From contig JAREIK010000332.1 in NCBI GenBank assembly GCA_029783825.1, positions 1 through 64,000 of the forward strand: a DNA stretch of 64,000 bases. Reading direction: 5' to 3'. Made by a program: the position numbers and the translations under genes. Shown here piece by piece: positions 53,301 to 64,000 of the stretch. The notes below the pieces were generated by a model. It saw only the letters and a list, made by a program, of their open reading frames with translations. It made no database searches and was not told where the DNA came from. The first letter of the stretch is position 1. Each line of letters opens with the position of its first letter. The stretch is from Sapria himalayana (Eukaryota > Streptophyta > Magnoliopsida > Malpighiales > Rafflesiaceae).

Positions 53301-53773
53301 ACTCCTAAATAATCAAACCATTAAATAGGTATACCACATATAATAAATCATAAATCTCATTTTAATTTGTATTAATTTTAATTTTAAATATTCATTTTAA
53401 TTATTTATTAGTTTATATTTTATAGAAATATTAATTACAAAATAAATAATGAGCGAGACAACTGTAATTTTATTAATTTATTTTTAATCAAAAAAAAAAT
53501 ATAAGCTTATAAAAAGAAGTAAAAATTTATAAACAAACAATTATTATTTAGTAATATATTTTACATTGATTTTGAATCTTTATATATAGGTTTTGCAATT
53601 ATATTTTAATTGCTATCAATCTTATTAAGAATAGTTTATTAATTTATTATTTGATCAATTTTATAATATCTAACAATAAAATTACTTATATTGAATTTAA
53701 ATGTCTTATAATTATTAGGATTATTATAACTAAATATAAATTTACATTTGAAAAAAATTTAAAAATTATTATA

Positions 53774-53803
53774 TTTTCAAAGGTTATATATAACCTTCAA
53801 AAA
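53774..53803. repeat. Satellite dyad with TATA added at its centre
   Basis: The centre reads AGGTTATATATAACCT, four bases longer than usual and still self-complementary. One outer arm has a mismatch (TTCAAAAA). Confidence 0.7.
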
Positions 53804-56170
53804 TGATAAAAAATCACAAAAATAATTTTTTTATTATTTTATTATTTAAATAAAACTTATAAACCACTAAATACCTAAACATTTAAATCTCTAGACTCCT
53901 AATCCCCAAAACCCCCTAAATACATAAACCATTAAACCTATATAACCTAAATAATAAATAATAAATAATAAATCTCATTTTTATTTGTATTCATTATAAT
54001 TTTAAATATTCATTTTAATTATTTTTTAGTTTATTTTTATAGAAATATTAATTACAAAATAAATAATGAGTGAGACATATATAATTTAAATAAATTATTT
54101 TTTATGAAAAAAAATATAAGCTTATAAAAATAAACTAAATTTCAAAAATTTATAATTTTATTTAGTAATATAATTTACTTTGATTTTGAATTATTTTGGG
54201 TTTTGCAAATATATTTTAATTAATATATATCTTATTAATAATAGTTTATTAATTTATTATTTGATCATTAAAATAATATATATTAATAAAATTTTTTATA
54301 TTGAATTTACATCAAATATAATTGTTAAGATTATTATAACTGAGTATTGTCTTCATATTTTAGAACTATTAAAAATTTATTATATTCTAAAAGGTTATAA
54401 ACTTTGAAAATCATGAAGATTCTTAAAAATAAATTTTTTGTTATTTCATTGATTAAATAAAACCTATAAACACCTAAATGTGTAAACCTCTATAAATCAA
54501 AAAACTCATTAACCCCAAAACCACAATAAACTTAAACTATTAAAAAGGTATACCTTAAATAATTAATCATAAATCTCATTTTTATTATTATTCATTATAA
54601 TTTAAAATATACTTTTTAATTATTTATTAGTTTATTTTTATAGAAATTTACATTAAAAAATAAATTAATAGTGAGACAAATATAATTTAAATAATTTATT
54701 TTTCATCAAAAATTATATAAGCTTATAAATGGATACAAAAATTTAAAAATTTAAAATTAATATTTAGTAAAATATTTCAATTTGATTTTAAATCATTTTA
54801 GGTTTTGTAAATAAATTTTAAACAATATTTATCTTATTAATAATTGTTTATTAATCTTTTGTATGAACATTATTATAATATATATCAATATAATTGTTTA
54901 TATTGAATTTACATGATATATAATTATTAAGATTATCATTACTAAATATAGTATTCACATTTAAAAAAAATTTAAAAATTGTAATAGTTTCAGAGGTTAT
55001 ATCCTTCAAAAATGAGAACAAATAACAAAAAAAATTTTTATGTTATTTTATTTTTTAAATAAAACCTATAAAGTACTAAATGCCTAAATACTTAAATCAC
55101 TAAATTCTTAAATCCCAAAACTCCTAAATATATAATTTTTTAAACCTGTATATTTTATCTTATTAATAATTGTTTTATTTAATATCTATATTATTAATAT
55201 ATTTTACTTTGATTTTGAATCATTTTAGGTTTTTCAAATAAATTTTATTTAATATCTATCTTATTAATAAAAGTTTATTAATTCATTTTATTATCGTCAT
55301 CATAATATCTTTAAAAAATTATTTATATTGAATTTACATAAAATATAATTATTTAGATTATTATAACAAAATAATATTTTCACATTTTAAAAAAATTTAA
55401 AAATTATTAAGTTTTCAAATGTTATAACGTTTGAAAATAAGAAAAAAATAAAAAAATAATTTTTTTGTTATTAGATTTTTTAAATAAAATCTATAAACAA
55501 CAAAATACCTAAATTCTTAATGACTAAACTCCTAAACCCCGAATCCCATAAATACATAAGCCTTTAAATTAGTATACTCTAAATAATAAATAATAAATCT
55601 CATTTTTATTAGTATTCATTATAATTTTAAATATTCATTTTAATTATTTATCAGTTTATTTTTATAGAAATATTAATTACAAAATAAATTATTAGAGAGA
55701 CGGATCTAATTTAAATTAAACCGGTATTTCTAAATAATAAATAATAAATAATAAATAATAAATCTCATTTTTTTTATTATAATTTTAAATATTCATTTTA
55801 ATTATTTATTTGTTTATTTATATATAAATATTAATTACAAAATAAATTATGAGTTAGACAAATATAATTTATATAAATTATTTTTCATCAAATAAATATA
55901 GATAAACTTATTAAAAGAAAAAAAATTCAAAAACAAAAAATTATTATATAGTAATATATATTTTTTTGCTTCTGAATCATTTTATGTTTTGTAATTATAT
56001 TTTAATTAATCTATATCTTATAATTAATGGATTATTAATTTATTTCATAATTATTATTAGAATATTTATCAATAAAATTGTTTATATTGAATTTATATAA
56101 TATATAAATATAATGATTAGCATAACTAAATATTATATTCACATTTGAAAAAAATTTAAAAATTATTATA

Positions 56171-56196
56171 TTTTCGAAGGTTATGACCTTCGAAAA
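56171..56196. repeat. Satellite dyad with matching changes in both arms
   Basis: The half-sites read TTTTCGAAGGT and ACCTTCGAAAA. Relative to the common TTTTCAAAGG, both arms carry the change that keeps them paired. One central base (TTATGA) breaks the symmetry. Confidence 0.75.
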
Positions 56197-56267
56197 TATC
56201 AAAAAATAATAAAAATAAATTTTTTGTTATTTTATTTTTTAAAGAAAACCTATAAACCACTAAATGC

Positions 56268-59200
56268 TAGGGGTGCTCATGGGATGGGATGAGGATTACA
56301 AATCTCCACTCCCTTCCCACAGTTCGGAGATTTTTTTTTGAAAATCCAGACCTATCCCATAGGTTGAAAATATCGGGACTGGATGGGTCCTAGATCATGG
56401 ATTTGGGTAGGAGAAAATGGTTCCGGGATGGAACGGAGTTCGGACATTTTTTTCAATTTATTTTCTTCAAACCGGCCAAGATAGTTCATGTAGAAACCTT
56501 TTGTTGTACCATTTATCATTCTATAGTTATGTATCTTTCAAACTCAAATTGGACCATTTTGTTTTGTCAAATAGACTGAATGCCACAAACGATTTCCATT
56601 ACCTTGTCAAAAGCTTTGATGAGCAGAAAAGGATAGAAATGTTAAATAGGATGGGACTGAGTTGTGTGCTTAATTTGGTTTGTTTTGTCACAAGTTGGCT
56701 TTGTTCAGCCGAGTGAAAGTTAACCATAATAGCAATACTACATTTTTTAAACAATTACTTAAAATATTAAGGAATAGCTAAAGATAACCAAAAACATTGG
56801 TAGCCACAATTACTACTTAAGTAATTGCTAAAAATAGGCAGCTTAATATAATAAAAAAAAATACAACTAATAAAAACCAAGATATAATCATTTCAATGGT
56901 CTGTCACGGAGCAGCAACGAAAATCCAAACCCAATTAATTATCTTTTCTACAACTCCTCCCTTATCTTCCTCCACTGCAGAAGGACAACCAAAGATGAAA
57001 ACGTGTTAATCATGTAGACATAAATTTTAAGATGAAAGAGTAATAAAAAAACAAAATATTACCTTATAAAATTTAATACACCCATTCCAAATTTAGTTGG
57101 CCAACTATAGTTGGAAAAATATTTGGATCTTGTCACCCCTCTGAAAATTATAATTGAGCCATATTTTTATTAAATTGAAAGAATAAAATAAGTAAAAGTG
57201 AAATTAAAATTTACAAGATTTGTATACTAACCTGATTAATTTTCGTCAAGGTTTAAAACTAATTCTTCAATTTCAATATGATTGTTTGAGCTTCTCAAAC
57301 AATCTTGTAGACATATGAGAATTTTAGTTGTAATAGGTGTTAAAGAACTCCTAAATTTATCTAAAGTTCTCCACCCAGTGCTAAATGTAGATTCATAAGC
57401 CAAAGAAGGATACCTAACCTCATTTACTTTCAACTAGTTTAGAACATCAAAATCAATTCTATTTTTTTCAAGTTTGTCCTCCAAGTACATAACCAACTCT
57501 TCCAAAGCTGCATCTTTTTGTTCTTTCTCCAATTCAACAAAAAAAATCTTCAACATAAGTATCACTACCATCAAAGAAATCATCATTTTTATTCAACACA
57601 GTAGAAGAGAACCTCAATATTTGATCTTATATCTAGGATCCAACACTACTGCTACAAAAAGCATAATATTTGTTGACTGAAGAGAACCTCAATATTTGTT
57701 GAATTTATACCTCATTTTCATACCCATTTGAGACACCATTGTATCTCTACTATTTTCATAAAGCTCAATTTTTTTCAAAATTCAAATAATCTGAGGAAAA
57801 TAAACACTAGAGGTAGAATATTATGAGCCAGAAAACTTACAAGTTACCTCATAAAATGTTTTTAAGAAACAACTTAAAATTTTGGTGTTTGTTCAGTCTC
57901 TCTCAGTTGGAACGTTTGAACCAAACTCCTTCAAATACCTTTTGTCTTTGTCCTCCAACTTATCAAATTCTTTTTGATATTTTATATCAGTTTGTAGCAT
58001 AAATAAGTTGAAATCCATCTTGTAGGACAATCTAAATGCAATGAAGATTTATTTGTCACGTTTGCTTCTTCAACACATAACTTAAACATATCTAATCTTT
58101 TAGGACTACACCTCACATTTTCACCACATCTCTAATTTTTTGAATAGCACCCTCAACTACTACAATTCCATCTCTGACAATTAAGTTTATTATATGAGCA
58201 CAACATCTCATATGAAAATGTTCGCCTCTCAAAGGTAAAATACTTTTCTTCACAAGCCTTTTTTTCAATTGTTCAACTGCAACATCATTATTTGATGCAT
58301 TGTCAATCGTAATGAACATCAACTTTATTAAACCCCATTCATTCATGCAAAACTCAATAGCATTTCTAATATTAACTCCAGAATGACTTTTAATTACACA
58401 AAAGTTCAAAATCCTTTTGTGCATATTCCTTTGAGAATCAATGAAATGAACAGTCATACATATATAAGACAAATTTTGAATGCTAGTCCAAGTGTCGGTA
58501 GTCAATGAAACTCTACAACAATGAGATGATATGCTATCAAATAATTTCTTTTTTTCTTTCACAAACAAAACAAACCATCCCTCAATATAGAGTACCTAGA
58601 TGGAATTTTAAATTGAGGCACACTAACTTCACAAAACTATTTAAACTCATCCCTCTCAACAAAACAAAAAAGCAATTCATCTTTTATCATCATTTTCACG
58701 AAAGCCTCCCTAACTAGTTGTTGATCAAATTGCCAACAAATTAATTTGTTATCCTCTGAACTAGTACCTTTAGTGAAACTCAACAAAGATTGTGACTTTT
58801 CTTTACCTTTGTGAGCTTCTATTAATTCTTTTTTGTGTGGAAATTTCATACAAGTCTTTCTAAAGTATTTCCATAAACCCGAAGTACCTTGATCACTTTT
58901 TGTCAAGTATTCCTTACTACACCATATACAAGCTGCCCTACCAGTTTCATTTCCCTCTTAATCAACTAATATCTCTTAAGTTTCCCAAACAGCAGATTTA
59001 TACTTTTTATGAGCTTAAGTTTCAGATTTACCTTGACTTTCTTTCATGATTGGAATTGAAGTACCTACCGTAACAATTAGAGGGTTCGTGAAAGGATGAT
59101 GATTGGATTTTACAGTACTTTGATCATTTGAGATGTGATCATCTTCTATTTATTGTATTTTTTGTTTACCGCTGGATTCTGCCATTTGCATTGCCATTAA

Positions 59201-59787
59201 TTAATATGATATGTTAAGCATAAATACATATAAATATTTCAAACAAACAAGCTCTACAAAACTCACTATAACACATTCATCTCACTCATTCAGCCCGACC
59301 ACAATACCACAACCAATACTCAACAAAACTAATTGAGACACATAATAATAATAATAATTAATCACTCAATTCTCATCAGAAAAACAAACCAAAAGGCTGG
59401 TGGCATCTGAGACACGGTGGAGGCAACCAGAAGTGCAACGCACAAGGGCTGGACCTAATTGAACATGGCTGGAACGGTGTGAAGTTGCCTGGAACTTATC
59501 AGAACATCAATATGTGCGTCGGAATTGGATGGGCAGTTGCGGAATTGGTGGCATCTTCATATTATATATATATATATATATATTTTCCTGGTTCTAATAT
59601 TGGTTTTTTAGGACGGGACGGTTCTCGAGATGGATATTGTTTATGAACCGTAACCATCCAAAAATAAAAAATACGTGACAGGACGGGATGGGAAAAGTCA
59701 AAGTCAACGGATTTTTTTCAGTCCTGATTCTTTAGGGACAAGACTTCGGGTCGGGTCGCGAATCTCCCAGTCCCGTGAGCAGCCCTA
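56268..59787 (-). mobile_element. hAT transposon copy 3, complete ends, decayed
   Basis: The left end is TAGGGGTGCTCATGGGA and the right end is CCCGTGAGCAGCCCTA. The target duplication is CTAAATGC (56260-56267) and CAAAATGC (59788-59795), with one change. At about 3.5 kb it is shorter than copies 1 and 2 because of internal deletions in the C-terminal coding half. A (TA)n run lies at about 59562-59581. Its flanks match those of copy 1 in reverse over several kb, and the satellite between it and the island (59788-63526) is nearly as long as the stretch beside copy 1 (10260-13930). Confidence 0.92.
57073..59197 (-). pseudogene. hAT transposase pseudogene copy 3
   Basis: On the minus strand the start is at 59197 (MAMQMAESSGKQKIQ), then the TAA stop shared by all three copies. 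The BED region keeps CIWC and GLWKYFRKTCMKF. The 58568-58113 frame keeps both catalytic Asp motifs (TTDTWTS, TIDNASNN) and the C..H motif (RCCAHIINLIV), which makes this the best-preserved middle region of the three. The C-terminal half is damaged: the dimerisation block lost the stretch between VRYPSLA and YESTFS (57236-57433), and near 57610-57690 a piece is deleted and a short tract repeated (gagaacctcaatatttg twice). A small last exon ends at 57073. Confidence 0.88.
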
Positions 59788-62615
59788 CAAAATGCATATA
59801 AAGTTAAATGAGTAAACTCCTAAACCCTGTAATTCTTAAATACATAAACCATTAAACCGCTAAATACTACTTAATAAGAAATAAATCTAATTTTTATTGC
59901 TATTTATTATATTTTAAAATATTCATTTTAATTATTTATTAGTGTATTTATTTGGAAATATTTATTACAAAATAAATTATGAGTGAGACAAATATAATTT
60001 AAATAATATATTATTTATCTAATAAAAATATAAGCTTATAAAAGAAGTATAAATTTTAAAATTAAAAATTATTATCAAGTAATATAAGTGAATTTAATTT
60101 TGAATCAATTTGGGTTTTGTAAATATTTTTTAATTAATATCTATCTTAATATTAATAGTTTATAAATTTAATTTTTGATCATTATTACAATATCTATCAA
60201 TTAAATTATTTATATTAAATTTATATGATATATAATTATTAATATTATTATAACAATATATTGAATTAAAATTTCAAAAAATTTTAAATATTATTATATT
60301 TTCAAATCTTATAACCTATGAAAATGATAAAAAATTATAAAATTTTTTTTTGTTATTTTATTTTTTTAAAAAAACGTATAAACCACTAAAAGCCTAAAAA
60401 CATAAATCGCTAAAATCCTAAATAAAAAAAGCTCTAAATACTCAATCCATTAAACATGTATACAGTAATAAAAAATCATAAATCTCATTTTAAATATTAT
60501 TCAGTATAATTTTAAATTTTTATTTTTAATATTTATCAGTTTATTTTTATAGAAATATTAATTACAGAATAATTTATTAGTGAGAAATATTTAGTTTAAA
60601 TTAAACTGGTATCCCTAAATAAAAAATAATAAATAATAAATCTCATTTTTTTCATTATAATTTAAATTTTCATTTTAATTTTTTATTTGTTTATTTTTAT
60701 AAATATATTAATTACAGAATAAATTATGAGTTAGACAAATATAATTTATATAAATTATTTTTCATCAAAAAAATATACATAAACTTTTTAAAAGAAAAAA
60801 ATATTCAAAACAAAAAATTATTATATAGTAATATATTTTGCTTTGCTTATGAATCATTTTAGGTTTTCTAATTATATTTTAATTTATATCTATCTTATTA
60901 ATAATAGATTATTATTTTATTTTTTGATCATTACTAGAATATTTATCTATAATATTGTTTATATTGAATTTATATGATATATAAATATAATGATTATATA
61001 ACTAAAGATTGTATTCACTCTAGAAAATAATTTAAAATTTATTGTATTTTCAAAGGCAATAATCTTTTAAAATATCAAAAAATAACAAAAATAAATTTTT
61101 TGTTATTTTATTTTTTAAATAAAACATATAAACCACTAAATGCATATATAGGTAAATTAGTAAACTTCTTAATACATAAACCATTAAATCGCTATATACT
61201 ACTTAATAATTAATAAATCTAATTTTTATTTTATTTATTATAATTTTAAATATTGATTTTAATTATTTAATAGTTTATTTATATAAAATAATTATTACAA
61301 AATAAATTATGAGTGCGACAAATATAATTTAAATAATTTATTTGTAATCAAAAAAATATATACGCTTATAAAAGAAGTATAAATTTAAAAATTAAAAATT
61401 ATTATACATAAATATATTATAGTTTAATCTTGAATTTATTTGGGATTGTTAATATTTTTTAATTAATATCTATCTCATTATTAATAGTTTATTAAATTAA
61501 TTTTTGATCATTATTATATTATCTATCAATAAAATTATTTATATTGAATTTATATGATATATAATTATTTATATTAAAATAACTAAATATTATATTCTCA
61601 TTTCAAAAAATTTTAAATATTATTATATTTTCAAAGGTTATAACCTATGAAAATGAGAAAAAATTACAAATTTTTTTTTATTGTTTAAATAAAACCTATA
61701 AACCACTAAATGCCTAAAAACATAAATTGCTAAACTCCTAAACGACAAAACCTCTAAATACTTAAACCATTAAACTTGTTAATATTAAGAATAATTCATA
61801 AATCTCATTTTAATTTTTATTTAGTATAAGTTTAAATTTTTATTTTTATTATTTATTAGTTTATTTTTATAGAAATATTAATTACAAAATAAATTATTAG
61901 TGAGATATATCTAATTTAAATTAAAACAGTATCCCTAAATAATAAATAATAAATAATAAATTTCATTTTTTTTCATTATAATTTTAAATATTCATTTTAA
62001 TTATTTATTTGTTTATTTATATATAAATATTAATTACAAAATAAATTGAGCTAGACAAAAATAATTTATATAAATTATTTTTCATCAAAAAATTATAGAT
62101 AAACTTTTTAAAAGAAAAAAAATTTTCAAAACAAAAAATTATCATATAGTAATATATTTTGCTTTGCTTCTGAATCATTTTAGGTTTTCTAATTATATTT
62201 TAATTGATATCTATTTTATTAATAATAGATTAATAATTTTTTTTGATCATTATTAGAATATTTATCAATAAAAGGATTTATATTGAATTTATAGGTCATA
62301 TAATTATTTAGATTATTATAACTAAATATTATATTTACATTTGAAAATAATTTAAAAATTATTATATTTTTAAAGGTTATCATCTTTGAAAATGAGATAA
62401 AATCACAAAAATAAATTTTTTGTTATATTTTTGTTTATATAAAAACTATAAACTACTAAATGCCTAAACGCTTAAATCATTAAACTACTAAACCCCAAAA
62501 CCACAAAACCCTTAAATACTTAAACATTTAAACCATCTTTAAAGGTGTACGTATTTATAAATAATATATAAATATCTATCAAAAAATAATAGTTATTAAT
62601 TTATTTTTAGATCAT

Positions 62616-62673
<58 letters not shown>

Positions 62674-63526
62674 TTATTTATATTTAGTTTATTAATATCT
62701 ATCAATAAAATTGAAAATTTTTAATTTACATGAAATATAATTATTAAGTTTAGTATAACTAAATATTGTATTCACATTTGAAAAAAATTTAAAAATTATT
62801 ATATTTATAAAGGTTATAATATTCAAAATTGATAAAAAATTTGAAAAATAATTTTTTTTGTTATTTCATTATTTAAATAAAACATATAAACTACTAAATG
62901 CCTAAACACTTAAATCACTAAACTCCTAAACTCCTAAATACTTATACCATTAAACCGGTATACCCTAAATAATTAATCATATATCTCAATTTTATTTGTT
63001 TTCATTATAATTTTAAAATTCATTTTAATTATTTATTAGTTTATTTTTATAGAAATATTAATTGCAAAATAAAATTATGAATGAGACAAATATAATTTAA
63101 ATAATTTATCTTCATCAACAAAATTTATAAGCTTATAAAAAGAATCAAAAATTTAAAAATAAAAAATTATTATTTAGAAATATATTTTACTTTGATTTTG
63201 AATCGGTTTAGGTTTTGCAAATATATTTTCATTAATATCTATCTTATTAATAATAGTTTATTAATCTATTTTATGATCAGTATTATAATATCGATCAATA
63301 AAATTATTTATATTCAATTTACATGATATTTAATTTTTATGATTATTATAATTAAATATTGTATTAATATTAGAAAAAAAATTAAAAATTATAATATTTT
63401 CAATGGTTATAACCTTGAAAATGAGAAAAAATCATAAAAATAATTTTTTTGTTATTTAATTATTTAAATAAAACCTATAAACCACAAAATACCTAAATAC
63501 TTAAATTACTAAACTCCTAAACCCTG
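59788..63526 (-). repeat. Satellite array segment 6, minus orientation, right end of the array
   Basis: This is the inverted counterpart of 10260-13930. It shares the atataaagttaaat flank variant, short hybrid monomers near 60600 and 61925 (spaced about 1.33 kb), the ctttaaagg and gtatttataaataatat stretch near 62540, and the last monomer with ttttcaatggttataacc. It ends at aaactcctaaaccc before the island copy at 63527. Confidence 0.92.
62619..62669. repeat. (TA)n microsatellite, 51 bp, absent from the inverted partner
   Basis: The TA run lies in the arm that mirrors about 11090-11160. In the left copy the matching site is just aataatataattttta-like sequence, so the expansion came after the duplication or was lost on the left. 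Confidence 0.85.
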
Positions 63527-64000
63527 ATACTGCTGCACCACACACACGTGCACATATTCTTGTACATTTTGGTGTAACATTTAGAGGGGCCAGCAAGTCC
63601 TGGAAGTAGCCAGAGGTATGGGCCACCAGCTTGTAGAGGGCCCCTCTAGCAAGCCGGGATGATAACATTCAGACAACTGACGAGACCGAGCAAAGTGGTC
63701 GGGAGTAAACCAATGAGTAGCTAGGAGTGGGTCCCACTAGCCCTATCAGGCAGCATAGAGGGCCACCCAACCATCGCCCAATAGGAGTAGCAGGTAATCA
63801 ATGATTAATTGGAGAGCCGGCAAAATCCGAAGCATCACCAAGCAGGGCCAGTAAGCAATGGAGTCCAGACCAGCTACAAGGGAGCGAAATATTCAAACTT
63901 TAGTCTATCTTTATAGTCTTATTTGTATTTTGGACTTTGTATGCAAGATGTAGTTGTAGAGATGGATCATGACATACTCGCACACACAATCTTGTATGTT
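63527..64000 (+). repeat. Inverted-duplicate island segment, right copy (runs off the window)
   Basis: The segment matches the minus strand of 10259-9770 from the satellite junction onward. If the match continues beyond the window, the partner of the two-exon gene fragment would lie a few hundred bases past position 64000, on the plus strand. It starts TGATACTGCTGCACC (left copy AGATACTACTACACC). A TG start would suit an LTR, but no other LTR feature was found. Confidence 0.85.

Larger units (their letters stand above)
46608..56267 (-). repeat. Satellite array segment 5, minus orientation
   Basis: About 9.7 kb of reversed satellite lie between hAT copies 2 and 3. The first monomer after copy 2 shares with the right flank of copy 3 and the left flank of copy 1 the variants ttagtgtatttatttagaaa and ttatctaataaaaatat. 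Other landmarks are short hybrid monomers near 47425, 49610, 51540 and 55725, the truncated-monomer marker near 48930, a (TA)n run at about 50289-50314, and cctatatataaagat-type sequence near 53580. The frame at 54180-54407 is low-complexity and is not called. Confidence 0.92.

Noticed and set aside
1..64000. Organellar origin suggested by extreme AT content
   Set aside because: hAT and CACTA transposons with spliced genes, 8-bp and 3-bp target duplications and plant telomere-like motifs point to the nucleus. No organelle genes, tRNA or rRNA were seen.
63527..64000. Island copy as the LTR of a retrotransposon (TG start, gatcatgacatac, tattttggactttgtatg)
   Set aside because: There is no matching CA end, primer-binding site or pol sequence beside either copy, and the left copy begins AG, not TG. 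It is kept as an unclassified duplicate.

Overview
The window looks like nuclear DNA from a flowering plant. It carries plant-type hAT (RICESLEEPER-like) and CACTA (En/Spm) transposons and a decayed Ty1/copia element, all set in a very AT-rich satellite array whose monomers include degenerate copies of the plant telomere motif TTTAGGG. No intact gene is visible, and I cannot name the species. Most of the window (about 1-7775, 10260-22440, 22440-63526 apart from insertions) is one satellite family with a monomer of roughly 600 bp. Each full monomer holds a telomere-like tract, a strong 26-bp dyad, and AT-rich spacer. Short monomers of about 150 bp recur and give local higher-order units of about 1.33 kb. 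LAYOUT. 1-7775: satellite, + orientation. 7776-10259: a non-satellite island with the last two exons of an unrecognised gene (minus strand) and its poly(A) signal. 10260-13930: satellite. 13931-17616: hAT copy 1. 17617-22440: satellite, still +. About 22440: the satellite flips orientation. 22440-29578: satellite, minus. 29579-46607: hAT copy 2, split by a 13.3-kb CACTA element (31833-45175). 46608-56267: satellite, minus. 56268-59787: hAT copy 3. 59788-63526: satellite, minus. 63527-64000: the start of an inverted second copy of the island. HISTORY READ FROM NESTING. The three hAT copies sit at the same 8-bp target, in the same satellite variant and in the same orientation relative to it, and they share a premature stop. 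This fits one insertion that was copied as a passenger of satellite duplication and inversion. Blocks 10260-18200 and 55700-63526 are collinear inverted copies, down to their junctions with the island. The CACTA element entered hAT copy 2 later, because the other two copies have the empty site. CODING CONTENT. All coding content is relic: three broken hAT transposases, a CACTA pair (a TNP2/TNPD-type transposase and a TNP1-like protein joined to a Ulp1/C48 cysteine-protease domain with its catalytic triad still readable), a copia gag-pol remnant inside the CACTA element, and the 3' end of one host-like gene. No rRNA, tRNA, CRISPR array or bacterial-style operon was found. Identities are by-eye alignments and no percentages were computed.
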